Shown: piece by piece, positions 12,601 to 25,800 of the stretch
Layout: each line of letters starts with the position of its first letter
How positions within the stretch are numbered: the stretch's first letter is position 1
Origin: Oxyruncus cristatus
Taxonomy: Eukaryota; Chordata; Aves; Passeriformes; Cotingidae
Assembly (NCBI GenBank): GCA_013399855.1
Contig: VXAY01005255.1
Span: forward strand, 49,379 to 113,378
Direction: 5' to 3'
DNA length: 64,000 nt
Made by a program: the position numbers and the translations under genes
The notes under the pieces: generated by a model
What the model was told of the DNA's origin: nothing
The model's database searches: none
What the model saw: the letters and a program-made list of their open reading frames with translations, nothing else

Positions 12601-15600
12601 CAAACTCCATCCCCCGCCCCCCTTCCTGTAATTCTTTTATATGGTTGTTTGCTTTGCTTTGTTTTTGATTTGTTGGTTTTTTTCGTTTGTTTAAAGAAAG
12701 CATGCAAGTCAAGCTAAGGCTTTTCCCATTAACAAAATATGACTTTTGTGAAGGTGTATAGCCTCAAGTTACTGAGCTCTATCAGGGAAGAAAAGTTCCC
12801 TTCACCCTTCTGGGGGAACAGTCTATTCCCTGCACTGTGCAGGACATCAGACTGGGCAATCCTAGGCATGCCTTCTGACCTCTTAGGTTTGTGCCTTCTG
12901 TAGCAATGCACAGTTTTAAAAGCAAAAAGCTCCCTCTTCAAAAGCTGCTTGGGAGGAAAGTTTATTTTCTGGAGTGTTTCTCACTTCTCTCAGAAATGCT
13001 GGGGGAAGGAAGGACTCTTGAAGAAAAAAACAAGTAGAAATGCAAGGTTTCCCCCCCATCCTTTGGAAATGCATTGTGCTTGTAATAGAGAAAGGAATGC
13101 GCTGTTGGCAGGGGCATGGCAGAAGGGCTGGTGAGGATTCAACACGAGAATCTGCACAGCCTTTGGAATAACAGAGGCAGATGCACCAGAGAGGAGTTTG
13201 GGCTGGTAAGACAAAGGAAAAAACACATTGCCCAAAAACAGTGAAAGAAGCACGTGAAAACAACTGAATACCCAGAAAGCCCACTGAAAGGCTTGGGAAG
13301 ATGCCTCTGCTGCATCTTCCGTTTTTCCTGTTGTAGCCCCTAAAGCCTCACATGGTGTTCGTGGCAGGCCTTGCCCTGTTTGCACAAAGGCTCGGATGTA
13401 GAGCCCATGCAGCAAACTCTATCCTATCTCCTCTCTCCAGTCTTCCTTTTAGGAGGTATTTTATTACTTGACATTATGTGATCTCTTCTCTCAGTGGTCA
13501 CGGGGACATCCAGCACCACCTTATGTTTACACTATATGTGACAGGGATTTGAGTGGTAGATACGAGTACTGCAAAGGCAAGGGCTGGTGCAGAGAGACAG
13601 TAGTGTGTCAGTAGTTACTCATAGCTGGTCCATGTGCCACAGCTGCCTACTCGTCCACCTCCAACAACGTTGGGGTTTGCAGGAGTAACAAACTCTGGCA
13701 CAAGGAACAGGCTTAGAAGAAGTTAATGTGCTGGTGCAGCTAACTTTTGTTAGCCATTTCTGAGAGAAGGGGCAAATCCATCACACTGATTTTGACAGTG
13801 ACTGGGAACAGGATCAGAGGATCCCTAAATGGCAGAGTTTTAAGAGAAGGACATTGACTTTGTGTTCAGGCTGGGTGCTCTCACCTGGATGCTGGCCCAG
13901 GACCCATGCAGCCACGGAGAGGATGCTGGCAGCAAAGCTATGTGCAGCCAGCCTTGCTCTGAGCATGAGGAGTGGCACACAGGCTCTCCTCACATCAGGG
14001 TGGTTATGCAATATGCAAATTTTCCTTTAACATGAAAGCGTGCTACAAGGGTAGCATTAGCTGGAGAAAAATGTTAGCCACAAGCAAAGAAACAAAACCT
14101 TTTATTTGCCAATAATGCAGATAAGAAAAGATTGGGAAAGTGTACTAGCTTCAGTGCAAGACAGATAAAGATGGATAGCAAACTGTCATTTAGACAGCAA
14201 ACCATTTGTGAAAATACCACATTTTGAAGATGATGTCCCCATAGACATCAGTTGGCAAAAACAAGTAGGTGCTAACAGCATCTACACTAAATTATTAAAA
14301 CAAGCAGAGAATACATGAAGTTGGAGATTTTGCAAAGTAGTAGTTTTTGCTTGCTCGTTCACAACATTTGAACAAAATGGAAGGAGGCGATTGTCTGCCC
14401 AACTTTGAAAACAAAGGTCAAAGTCATAATCAAAAAGTCAAAGGGTGTTTTTCTTCTTATTTTGGCATGAAGTTTATTTTTGATATGCTATATAGATTTT
14501 GTAGTGGAAACCAATGGGGTTTTCTCAGAAAATGTCTTCTTTAGTTGAATTACTTTTGATCATCCAAAAAGGATGTGGAGACAGCTAGAATATGTACAGA
14601 TCCTGTGTAAGTGCTGACATATGGTAGAAAGGCAGGGTGACCCTTCAGTCACAGTGCTGGGAGTCTGGATAAAATTCCTAGGATGGCTGTGTGTATGTAA
14701 GCACGCACTCAGGTGCATTTGTTCACTTGATTTAGAAATTGGAGGCAGAATAAAAAATGAAAAATGAAACTCCTTGAACATAAAGAAAAGCTTGGAGCAG
14801 GAAGATGTATGGCTTTGGAAATGGGGTTGCAGTTGTTATCAAATTCACCTGTCCTTTTTGTGAGCTTTTTGGATGTGTTTATACAAACTAATGGGATTCC
14901 CAGAGACTTGCATCTCACTCATGTGGACACTCCTAATAGTTGGGCTCATATGTGCTGTGCTAGCTCAGGGATAGCACTTCACTATTCTTCCTAGACCTGT
15001 TGCAGGAGCAGGGGTAGAGAGGAGAGGTTTATCTTAGTATCATAAGCTCAAGATGATGGATGACTTTTGGAAAGGATTTTATAATTGGGCACACTATGAG
15101 AGACTTAGTTTTGTCTAGGCCTCAAGCATTATCACTTGGGAGCACTGAAGGTTATTTGGGAGCTTGAAAGGAGGGGTTGATGTTGGGATCTCTATTAATA
15201 GGAGAAAGTGTGGGCAGAGGGGCATGTTGAACATGCAGGGTTTCTTGCACTGTGTGCATACCTGTCTGCTCTCCTGCACTTCCTTCTGTCACACTCTGTT
15301 GTGCAATGTTTTCAGCACACGGTGTCCCCTAGTTGCAGGGATAAACCTTTGCTTGGGAGGCAGGTGATCACAACACGCTTTTGAACCTGTGCTATGCCAA
15401 GACATGGCGTCCTGGGGCTGTGTTCGGGTGGTGCTCTCACTAATGCGCGTGCTGGAGAGCTGGAGCATCTCCAGAGTTGGAAAAGCACTGCTGACGTTGC
15501 TGGAGCTGGTGGGGGATCATAGCAGGCATGCTGGGTGGCTCCCTCTAGAAACTTTGAGCTGTCCCTTTTCTGTAGTCCAAGTGACAGGAGAGGGGGCTGT

Positions 15601-18130
15601 GTGGCCTCTGAATGGTGCCTTCATTTCAGGTCTGAGCCCTCAGAGAGGGGGAGGATGAGAAAAACCTGCCTCAGTCTTTGCCCCTGGTGTTTCAGATGGT
15701 TTTGGTTTGGTTACCATCTCAGCTAGAGGAGAATTCCTGCTTCTTTTTTGCTTTTTTTTTTTTTCCTTCCCCCTTCCTTCCCCCCAGGTCTCCAAGGCTA
15801 TGTAATATCAGTTGGAATTTTAGGAGAAAAGGGCAGGTCTTCCTCTCATGTGAAATAATTTCCCTAAATTCAGATTTTTTTTAACTCCTTGTGTTTCTTT
15901 GTCTACTAGAAAAGGATTATTCTTTTACAACACAGAAATGAAAGATGTAAATCATTTGGTTAAACTGTGATTTTTTTGGATACACACTTTTGAGAGTACT
16001 GCCATTTGGGAGGGATAGCAAGGGGAATAAAAACCCATTGTGCTGCTATATTCCATCTCTATTGTCTGCGGTGACATAGTCTCAGCTGTACTTCTTGTGT
16101 CATAGCTTATCTAGAAAGGACCTGTGAGGGAAGAAGGAAAGTGGAAAAAGCCTCTGCTGCGAGAAGCCCAATATAGCAAAAAATAGTGCTATAAATGGGT
16201 AATATTTAGCAATTTATTGTCAGACATTTTTAGCTTATAAAATCTCATAATAAATTGATAAACCAGGTACCTCTGGTATTGCATTGTGAAAAAATCCACA
16301 CATATAATGGGGGAGGGGGAGAGGAAAAGGGTGCAACTGCCAGCGGTGTGGCAAATCTTGCCCTTGCTAACAAGGGAGAAGTGATGCAGGCTGCTTCTTT
16401 AGGATGCAAATCCTGCTGAGTCTTCAGATCACAGGATGATTTAATTAAGTGATGGACTTCAGTAAATCCTGGGGGAAACTGGAAACGAGAAAGCTCAGCA
16501 GTCCTGCTGTGCAGCCAAGCCTCTAGATCCAAGCATAAGTGCACAATGAATACCCCCTATCCCAGTGGGTGCTGATTCAAAGCTGCTGGATTTTGTCAGT
16601 TATTTCATTGCACAGCTATTAGATTTGTAGACCATCATAGATTTTAAACAAAGCTTTGAGGAAGAAAAAATTTAGCTCCAGAACAAAAAATCAAATCTCC
16701 TTTTGCATCAGGGAAGTAAGAAAGTGAGAATCAGTTATAGTCATACCAAGGGTAAACTCTGGACTTCAGGGTTGTTTTTTTTTTTTGGTTTCTCCACTTA
16801 AGTATGGCATTTTAATCAAATCTTTCATGTGATGAATGTTTTAATACTGGAGGGTTTGTTACAGACATTGAGCAAAAAGCTTGAAAGATTGAAAACCTGC
16901 CTAAAGATATTGTTAAATACATTATAGCGAAGGGAAAAAGGGAAGATATAGATAGAACAGTTCTCTGAGTTTATATATTTAGGAAAGAAAATAGATTTAT
17001 CTCCTGGTGGTGAGTATTGAACAGGTGAACACCAGTGTTTCTCTGACAGTGTTCAGCAAAGGAAGCATTTAAAAGGAAAACGAGCTTTCCCCCATGTTAA
17101 TAAAAATATCATCATAAATGTTCAGGTAGAAATGAATGTGATTGTCTACAGCTAGGTTTGGTGAGATGCTAAGCCAGGCAGCACCTGCTTGCAGAGCGTC
17201 ATGGAGGGATCTCTGGCAGCCGCTGGAGGCTCAGTGGGGGCCAGTATCTCTTTACACTGCGTTGGGATATTGCTCCTATGGAAACCTCCCTTTGCAAAAC
17301 TCTCAAGCAAGTGGTTAAGTCTCAGCTTCAGTATTTGCTTAAAACCAAGGTTTGCTAAAAATAGATTTGTTGACTTTTGAGGATATTTCTGAAAACCTGA
17401 CCACCAGCACACTACCCTCCAAGTGCTTTGGAAGTTCTTCCAGTCCCCTCTGCTACCTGCTGATTCCCCCTGCCACCGTCCTCAGGTTAAGGAAGCATGT
17501 GTGACACAAACAAATCTCCCCTTGGTGATAGCAGCAACAAAACTCCTCCCTCACCCTTGGTAAGGGGCAGGTGGCCGTGCCTCACTGTCCTCGTCATAGT
17601 GCATGTTTGCACAACGTAGTGACTGCTGCCAGGGCTGCTGCCACCTCCTCCTCCGTTTCAGCCACCATGAGCCTGGGAGAGTCACGCCCAGCCGCAGGTT
17701 TGGGCTGGAAACCTCCCTTTTCAACTGAAAACCAAATCCTTAAAATTGCATGCTGAGTTGAGGGGTAGTTTTTATAAAAGCCTTACAGTCACGCCGCTGC
17801 AAAACCAATATTGCTTACCTGACCCAAATGCCTGGGACCATAATTTAAAATAACCATTTCCTTGCTGGGGATATCAGCCTCTGGGTTCCTGTGAAGGAGG
17901 CAGAGGCCACTGGTACTTGCGCCCCATGTCATCTCCTGCACCCTGAGTGCCACTGACTTGCACCCTGAGTTGCTTTCTGCTTCACTCAGAAGTTATCTTA
18001 CCTGGACAGCCTTCCTCCCTGCACACAGCCTGGCTATCTTCTGCAGCTCTCCAACAGAAAAGCAGATAGATCTTCCCCCCAGGTGACGCTGAGCTGTCTA
18101 GGGATGACTCTGGCAGTGCTGGTGGGACCT
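9638..18130. other. Long non-coding stretch upstream of CRACDL
   Basis: No exon, RNA gene or transposon could be supported over about 8.5 kb. AT-rich, complexity-normal blocks near 11.15-11.75 kb look like possible conserved non-coding elements. Pyrimidine-rich tracts occur near 11160-11185 and 15745-15785. The longest open frame (minus, 12990-13415) has no recognisable features. Confidence 0.45.
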
Positions 18131-18320
18131 GGTGTTATGGAAATTACACAGACCAGCCACCATAACTGAGTTTGACTAGTTTTCCACTGAAGGAATAAGC
18201 TGAAAGACAGACTCCTCTATAAAAGTACATTAATAGCGCTTAAGCCTGAGCTGGGCATCTCCCAAGAAGGTCCTTGAACAAAGAAATCCCTGGATGGCCT
18301 GCTAAAGCAGTATATGGACA
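18131..18320. repeat. LTR-like segment A of a decayed endogenous retrovirus
   Basis: This segment shares ordered blocks with 19757-19985: an AATAAGCTGAAAGACAGA-like block, CTCTATAAAAGTA, a GCCTGAGCTGGGCATCTCC-like block and GAACAAAGAAATCCCTGG. The copies are strongly diverged, so the insertion would be old. The TATAAAA is on +, whereas the gag-like remnant between the copies reads on -, so LTR orientation is unresolved. Confidence 0.5.
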
Positions 18321-19004
18321 AACAGTATCTTTCAAAAAATCTTCCTGTGTCTTACTTGGCAAGTAACAGATCATTTACATATTGTACAAGTCTAGAACCT
18401 CCGGGTTATGTAACATCTTTCTGATTTTCTCTTAGTCATGCTGGCATGTGAGCCTTAAAATAGTTTCAGTTGTCAGAGGCAGCTTGGTCCACAAATACAC
18501 TTGCTGCTATATTTTATTGTAGTAAATAATAATATATTATTAAAATTGTGGTGAGTCATTCCCCCATACCTCAACAAAACCTGTTACAATCTTTCTCAGT
18601 AGTTGCTAAGTGTTCCTCTGGCCTCTGTCTACATTCCTGTAGTTTGGTTCAATTTACTCTTATCTCCTCACAAGCTCTAATCACATTTATCAGACTCCAA
18701 ACACTGTTTGGCGGTTACCTCTGTCTGATTGTTACAATCCCGACCAGCATCCTCCTGAGGACAGAAATCTGACCACCCCCTGGCCGTAGGGTCAAGTCTC
18801 ATCTTGCTCATGTAGATGGAACAACTCTCTCAGCAACAGGCCAACACTGGCCCAGGATGGATCATATCCAGAACAATTAATATAAAATAATGATGAATAT
18901 CAACCTTAACCTAGGCATTTGATTTCCCCACATAATCAAATCCCCAGGATTCCAGGGGTGATGGGTGTGTATACAAGTAACACTTGAGGTGTGGGAGGAG
19001 GGTT

Positions 19005-19440
19005 TCATGCAAAATACCTGCAGCCCACCACCGCTGGCTCCATTGTAATAGGATTAAGGATAACATTAGACCCTACAGGGTAAAGCCCAGCAGAGGCATT
19101 GGGGACAGCAGAAGTAATTGGTGAGGAACCAGCAAGCAATACAGAGGGAGAAGTGTAGGGTGGTGCTGAGACTGGCTCTGCAGGCACCTTGGTTAAATTA
19201 CTCACAATTGCTGCAGCTAAGGTTCTTCCTCACCGTTTTCATGTTTGTTTTCTACCATCTTCTTCGTGGTGGTCATATGCCCAATTATCCCATGCATACC
19301 AATAATCCATTTGCTGTAGTTTGTCATTTTTCAAAATTTCCTGTAGCATAGCCACCTTTTTAAATTCAAAGGGTCCTTAATGGGACTATACCCCCGCTCC
19401 TCTAAGTTCTGGCCAGTCTTCCTTATGCAATGTTATTGCT
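19005..19440 (-). pseudogene. Decayed retroviral gag-like fragment
   Basis: On the minus strand a 66-codon open frame (19005-19205) is rich in Pro, Ser and Val and carries a PPYTSPS stretch like a late-domain PPxY region. Upstream of it, out to about 19440, Gag-matrix-like segments with Trp and charged residues can be read only in pieces across stops and frame changes. It is non-functional. I infer a gag remnant from composition and from the flanking LTR-like segments, not from a database match. Confidence 0.45.
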
Positions 19441-19756
19441 GGTTTTTTTGATAGACCTGCGGTGACATGTATTTTCCTTCAGTTTCTGGTACTTTGGCTG
19501 AGGGCATCCCTTCCTCTATCCTGGGTATGTTCCCCATAACTGTATGTAAAATTTGTGCACTTTATGTGGATAAGGCCTCACACACTTCTCCTAGCATGCT
19601 TCCAAGGTGGGACTCAAACCCACCTGGACCCAGAACACCTAGAATTTAGTAGCAGAATTTCAACACTCATTGGTTGGTGCCTCCTATCCCCAAAGTTCCC
19701 AGGTGAAGTCACTCAGGGCCAGGAGTTGGACATTTGGAGATGAGAGGATGTGATGG

Positions 19757-19985
19757 TGGTTGCCTAGAGTCCCACTGCATTGCCAGACTTACGAAAACTA
19801 TACATGCCAGCCATTATAGTAGGGTTTTACTCTAGGTTTCTGCTGAATTGATAAGCTGAGAGGTAGATTTCTCTATAAAAGTAATTTTTTGTTAATGCAA
19901 CTACAGCTTGAGTTGGGTGCCTCTAAAGGGGGAACCTCAAGCCAAGAAACCCCTGGGCAATTATACCCCTACAGTCTAAATTCCT
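19757..19985. repeat. LTR-like segment B of a decayed endogenous retrovirus
   Basis: This is the second copy of the diverged direct repeat at 18131-18320, sharing CTCTATAAAAGTA, a GATAAGCTGAGAGGTAGA-like block, GCTTGAGTTGGGTGCCTC and a CCAAGAAACCCCTGGGCA-like block. With segment A it brackets about 1.4 kb that holds the gag-like fragment. Ends are approximate and no target-site duplication was identified. Confidence 0.5.
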
Positions 19986-21299
19986 CACCCTTCATGCAAC
20001 AGTTCAGATCAGTAGTAATATTAGGGTCTGGGGTCTTCCTCTTCGGCTTTGTGTCCTTTCACTGCCTCTAGGCGGGGCATTTCTTACCTCTAAAGCTGCA
20101 GTTTCTGTTAATGAAAGTAGCTTCTGTATCTTCTGTCTTGACCTGGCTCTGCGGCCTCCTTTTTACTTGACTAGATAAAGTTCAACATGTCTAGGTGAAA
20201 ACTCGCAGCTTGCAGCCTAAGGCCTCAGCAAATTCAGCTCCTGATACCCAGCAAGTTACGCTAAACAAGTTCTATACGAGCAGTTTACAAAATTGCACAA
20301 CACGGGCCAAGCACCTCACTCCTTCTCACAAGCCGGCACTCTAGCTCTGTGCCTTTGCAAGAGACATGCCCAAAAGCACAGTGGAGGTGGGCTGCCTTCC
20401 TTGAGTCTTGAGTGTTTCTTGGAAAGACACAGTAATTCTTTAAAAAAAATGTTAGAAAACAGCAAAAACGTGGCAGACCTGAGGAATTGCTGCATGAGGA
20501 CAGAAGATTGAGGATCTTGCTTCAAGACACACGGCTGGCAAGGAGAGAGCTTGTCAGGGTTCAATGTCCTTCTGTTTCTTCTAAGTGGGAAGATGCGTTC
20601 TGCACCCTTGGCCACATATTAGTGTCCCTGAATGTTTGTGGCACGCAGTAGAAACATTCTTTGTGACCTCAGATGTCACAAATCAGTCACACAAATTTTC
20701 TCACACATTATGGTGGAGCTCACTTTTTTTTTTTTAAATGGTTTTATTCTCTAGAAATTTGGCTGCCGAGGCTTGGGATGTGATGGGGTAACAACACAAT
20801 TCTGGTTTGTCAGAAATATAATATACTATCTGATTGAATTTTGCCAGAGTGAACTGGTTCATACTTGCCTGCATGTTTCAAACTAACATTTTTGTTGTGT
20901 GGGTATTTATCCTCCAGTGGCTTTGCTACTGAGCACTAGTGAAATATGGCAGATGAACATTTGGAGAAAAAAAACCAAGCACCCTCACCTGAGTGCAGCT
21001 GGATGCAGTGGGGCTCTGCCAATGGGCCACAGATGGGGATGTGAGTTATGTCGTCCACAATTTGTATAGAGACTGACTAGGATCCCAGTTCTGGATGTGT
21101 GTAGCTTATAGATGCTACAGGGCATGCATATGACAGCCGAAGCTTTAAAGGTACTGATTGACACTCCTGCCATTGCTACTGCAATGTGACAACATGAATC
21201 TGAGACACCCTGTTTAATAATTGACAGGATGTGCTGCAGCCCACAATACATATTTATCTGTCACCTCCCAGTGGGCATTTACTTTAAAAATAAAGGTAT
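19986..21299. other. Non-coding stretch between the retroviral remnant and a CR1
   Basis: No exon, RNA gene or clear repeat is supported apart from short homopolymer runs. It may include further decayed retroviral sequence next to segment B. Confidence 0.4.
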
Positions 21300-21490
21300 C
21301 CTAGAATCACAGAATGGTTTGTGTTGGAATGGACCTTTAAAACCATCTAGTTCCAACCCCCCTCCCATGGGCAGGACACCTTCCCCTAGACCAGGTTGCT
21401 CAAAACCCCATCCAGCCTGGCCTTGAACACTTCTAAGGACGGGGCATCCACAGCTTCTCTGGGCCACCTGTTCCAGTGCCACACCACTAG
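21300..21490 (-). mobile_element. CR1 LINE 3' fragment
   Basis: This is a reverse-oriented CR1 3' end. It begins AGAATCACAGAATGGTTTG, then TTGGAATGGACCTTTAAA, CATCTAGTTCCAACCCCCC, a CCATGGGCAGGACACCTTCC block, and CTGTTCCAGTGCCACACCAC. It is about 190 bases long and 5'-truncated. Overlapping open frames are CR1 shadows. Confidence 0.94.
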
Positions 21491-22752
21491 AGTTGGTTCC
21501 TTACTAATTCTCCCTGCATTTCCAACCAAAAGTTGTTTGTGTTTGTGTTAAATTCTGATTTGTTTTCTCAACGGGTGGTAGCAGGGGGTGTTTTACAACC
21601 AGAGTGTGGATCCAGCTGTCACAGAAGCCCTGGAGCCTGAGGGCAGCAGAGGGGCCTTTGCTGTGGCTGCCATACAGGCATTTGTCACAGCCCAGCTCAA
21701 GTGGCTGCTGAGGGTTCAGGTGATGTGTTGTGTTTTAAATTTGAGTAATAAATGTTTCATTCCCATTTCACTAACTCTTTGAATTTACGAACCTAAGTCT
21801 CCTGGTACTTCAGGGGATGAAAACAACCACAGTGTATTCACCCTCCCATCCATATCTGTCACCACAACAGCCCAAAGAGGGACTCTACAGCATTTAACTC
21901 ACCACCCAGTCAATGGCATCCGTGACTTTATTCTGTTCTGACCATGAAATTATGGCTCTTCAGATGAAGAAAAGAGAGCACAAACAGACTACTGCTGTGG
22001 AAATGCAATTTAAATTACAGATAAACTGTCTTCAGGCTTGGGACATGCACGATTTTGGAAATATTTTTTAATTTAGGAACCTTAATAAGCAAAGAGATAT
22101 TTTACTTCCAAAAACAAAGAGGAGAGAAGAAAATAAGAAAATTAATTGTTTTGCTTTTACCTGTATTTTTCTGTTGTCTGTACAAACAATGTATTTGGAA
22201 GAGTCGTTACCTTTTCTCAAGTTGCTTAAAAAAGAAGGAAAACTACAATCTGTAGAATGCTTCAGATTGGTTGTAAATAAAGGAAGAATACATGGGGTTC
22301 TTCACTATTGTTACTTGTACTCTTACCCAAATGCTGTAATTATCATTTGGTCTGTGGTGCTAAATAGGCTCAGGAAGGGAGAATCAAAGAAGCCCACCTC
22401 CTCTGATGCATATTTTTAGAAGCGTTCGAGAATTCACCAGTTTTCAGAATGGAGGGGCTGATTGGTCAACTGACCTGTCATGTGCTATTGTCTCCTGCAA
22501 GAGGAAGTAGTTTGTGGAATTTATTATACCTTAGCCTAATAAGTATCACGTGGAATACTTTTACATTTTATGTATATTTCTTTATATACACGCATATATT
22601 TAGACTTGTATGTAGACATATGTAAACATACACATATTATTCTGTTTTTTATTTTTATATTTTAGTAGCTTCTCTGTATGTATGTATACACATATATAGT
22701 GAAGTACTGCTATTTTGTTGATATGACTAAAACTTTTTTCCATCTCCTTTAG
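21491..22752. other. Intron preceding the CRACDL start exon, with AT-rich tract
   Basis: No exon is seen. The 22560-22690 part is rich in TATA/TGTA/CATA dinucleotide-like repeats (for example TATGTATGTATACACATATA) and is probably a decayed AT microsatellite. Confidence 0.5.
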
Positions 22753-22829
22753 TGATTTTAACATGAGTTCCTCAAGGATAATGGACACTAAGATGCGAGA
22801 GACTGAAGGAGATGGAGAGGACAATTCAG
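22753..22829 (+). CDS. CRACDL: CRACDL first coding exon (start codon exon)
   Basis: A pyrimidine-rich acceptor ending in CTTTAG at 22752 opens the exon. Ten untranslated bases precede ATG at 22763, which has A at -3. The exon encodes [20 protein letters not shown] and two more residues, then ends in phase 1 before GTAGAA at 22830. The start is chosen because it opens the family's N-terminal pattern, a short Met-Asp-x-Lys-x-Arg-Glu segment just before the Lys-rich patch. No in-frame stop separates the acceptor from the ATG, so an upstream exon could in principle extend the frame. The acceptor implies at least one more 5' exon, which I could not find. Confidence 0.82.
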
Positions 22830-25800
22830 GTAGAATTGTGCCCTTTTCCAGTGAATGAAAAGTGCTGTGATTTCTTGAGCTTCAGTGCTTTAGCACTAGC
22901 ACAGAAGTGAATCTGTTTAGAGGATGCATTCTGCCTTTCTCTTCTCCTGTTTCCAAGAGCTGTTATATTTTTTGACTTTTTCATTGTCTTGAAATAAGAT
23001 TTTTGTAGCATTTTGTGATTAAGCTAACTTTTTTACCCAACAAGATCCAAAGGTAAGTGAAATGCTGACAGGGATGCCTCACAGGGCTATCATGCCAACT
23101 TAAATGGGACAGGCACAAGTTGTTGGAATGTTTTATGCAAAACACTGATTTAATTTTAAATAGTTTCCTTCACAGAGCTTGCAACTGATCCTAATTCAGG
23201 TCTTTCCTCACTGAGCAGACTAGAAGTGCTTTTCAAGGTTGTTGCTTGATTTCTAGTTTAATACTTTGTGATCCATTGAGTCTTGTAATTAGCATTCAGA
23301 ATATTCTGGGATGTATTATAAAACCAACACTTTAAAAGCATTAGCCTCCCGACACTGCACATTCACCTATATATGCCTTTTCTACATTTAAATTGGTTTT
23401 GGTAGCACTGCTGTTATCATCACTGTTTAGCTTACTGAACAAAGGCAGTGGGTTTCCAAGTTGTAATTTCTTTTCTGTATCCCAGGCTGTTAAGACTGAA
23501 TTTTTCCTTCACAGTTTAATTACCTGAAGAAGCAAGTAGAAACTCTATTAGGAATCATTCTACACCATCGGTTATTTCTTATGTCTCATAAACATTGCAA
23601 TCTATTCTTCAAGATAATAGTAATTTCATGCTAGCGGTATAGTCTTGAAAGACATTAATGCAAGAGTGGACTATATTGCATTTTCCAGGAAATTACAAAG
23701 GAATTATCATTGTTCCCAATTTTGCAAACGCTGCTGGTTGCGTCTTATTTATGTTTCTTCACTTAGGAAAGAAAAAATCAAAGTTCAAATCTTTCAAAAA
23801 GTTTTTCGGTAAAAAGAAAAGGAAGGAGACACCATCTTCTGCAAGCAGCAACCTGAAGTTGTGCCAGTCAACAAGTGATGTCGCGGCCTCTCACGACAGG
23901 CGCATTAATTATGACTCTGAAGACGAACTTGAGTAAGTCTTTGGACTCTCTCTGGTAAACAAATAAAAAACTGCTACAGTGTTTGTAGATTTAAGACATC
24001 CCAAAATTGCCTCCTCTTGTTCAGCATGCTGAATTTTCAAGCAGTTGCTTTTTCTAGGAAAGTGCAAATTAAAATGGCTGATGCAAGACAAATCAGAAGG
24101 TAATTGGATAGGGTGCAGCAAGAAATATTAACTAAAAAAGCTTTCATTTAATCATAAACAAGGCTTTGGTTATCATTTCAAAAGAACTTCATTCCCATCT
24201 TCAAAAATGAATTAGATACTCAGCTTATATCCTACCGGGATTGCCTTATGCCCCTAAAATGTAACTCCTAAGGATTTTTAAAGAAATTTAGTTCCCTAAC
24301 CATTTACGCCAGCTTTTGAAAGCAAGGAAGGAGTAAGGGGATGACTGCAAATGACGTCAGCAGGAACCAGAGGCTCTGAAGATTTTATTTGCCCTGTTTA
24401 GGTGGAATTCATTTGACCAAAGGACAAATGTCTGTGTCTGAGTTATAGATCTGTAGATTCATAGATTAATTTGAGTTGGAAGGGACTTTAAAGATCATCT
24501 AGGTTCAACCCCTCTGCCATGGACAGGGATTGTTAGTCACCAGCATTTATAGTTGTAAGAGAGAAGTCAACATTACTAAGAAAGCTTGTGTCATCCTTGT
24601 GCATGAAATAGGCTCTGAGAAGTGCCTATATCTCCCCACTGAATGTAAACAGGAGCCAGGGCTGATCAACTCTGGTGTAAATACCCGTGGTGTAATGTCT
24701 GAAGTTAGACCAGATGAGTCCCAGCCTGTGTATCTATCTGCCTCTGAAAATCCTGTCTTTGTTCTGGCATTGCCAAAAGTGTTAGCTGTGGAAGCTAATC
24801 ATGAGGAACCCAGTCTAAAGTTCAAATGTGTTCCTGGATGGAGAGAGGGACTGAAGAGTCCCTTGGCTGCCTAGAAAGCACGTCCTTGCCTTGGTGGATG
24901 TTTTGCCTTTCAGAACAAGCCTCCTGCTCCTCAAGCGAGAGATGCTGCTGTGTTCAGGGACGGGAAACAAAAACCATCCGATCCATTTCAAACATTATAC
25001 GATGTGGCCACCAGGCAGCGCCAAACAACCAAAAGAAATTATTAACAACTAATTTTTTGTTGGTTTGGTTTGGGGTTTCTTTGTGTTTTTTTTTTCTTTG
25101 CTTTTGTGGCATTTGCAACAGTCACGTTAGTCCATCTTGAAGCCCCAGGAGTTCTGGGCTGGCAGCACCACGTGGTCTGTAGTGTTGTTGTTTGACAATG
25201 TATTAATAGGACATGGATGATGAGATCTTCTTTCTCTTTTGAACGACTCCACGAGGTCATGTCTAAGCAGGTAGAATCTTGGCTGTTTTGGCCATGTTGC
25301 TGTGCCCGAAATTAAAGGGTTGTTACATTATTGTTTCTTAATATTGGTTTAGACAGACAAAGACCAGGAAATTCTTTGAAAGGAAGGAAAATTAATTTGA
25401 ACACTCATAATCTGAGGAGACATCCAGGGTACCTCCTTTGTGCATCTGGGTGGTATGCATCTGATAGAAGGAGAAAATGAGGATAGCATGCTGGGATAAA
25501 TGTGCACTGCTTATCTGGGTGCTGTCAGAGTTCTTGTAAAATGTTGGTGAATTGGGCAGCCACTGCAGCCCTGACTGGCACCTACTTTGCAAATTGCTAT
25601 AGATCTGTCTGACCTTGGATGCATTGCAGAGATCACCTTTTCATTTAGATAAAATGTTCTTCTAATGTCTCTAATGCATTAAGCAGAAGTAGGAAGCTTT
25701 CCTTCCTTCTGCAGCAAGAATACAGATCAACTTTTTCCTGCCATTGTTTTATCAAACGTATTTATAGCAACCATTATGAGAAAAATGTTACTTTCTGCCA

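Noticed and set aside
12990..13415. 141-codon open frame on -
   Set aside because: No family features. Overlapping open frames occur in other frames of the same segment.
19607..19623. Perfect tRNA T-arm-like hairpin on - (stem GTGGG/CCCAC, loop TTTGAGT)
   Set aside because: The flanks do not fold into D and anticodon arms or an acceptor stem. As a retroviral primer-binding site it would be on the wrong strand relative to the gag-like fragment.
23045..23052. Possible 8-base microexon followed by AAG|GTAAGT in a CRACDL intron
   Set aside because: Eight bases would shift the frame between the flanking coding exons, and the direct junction already matches the family sequence.
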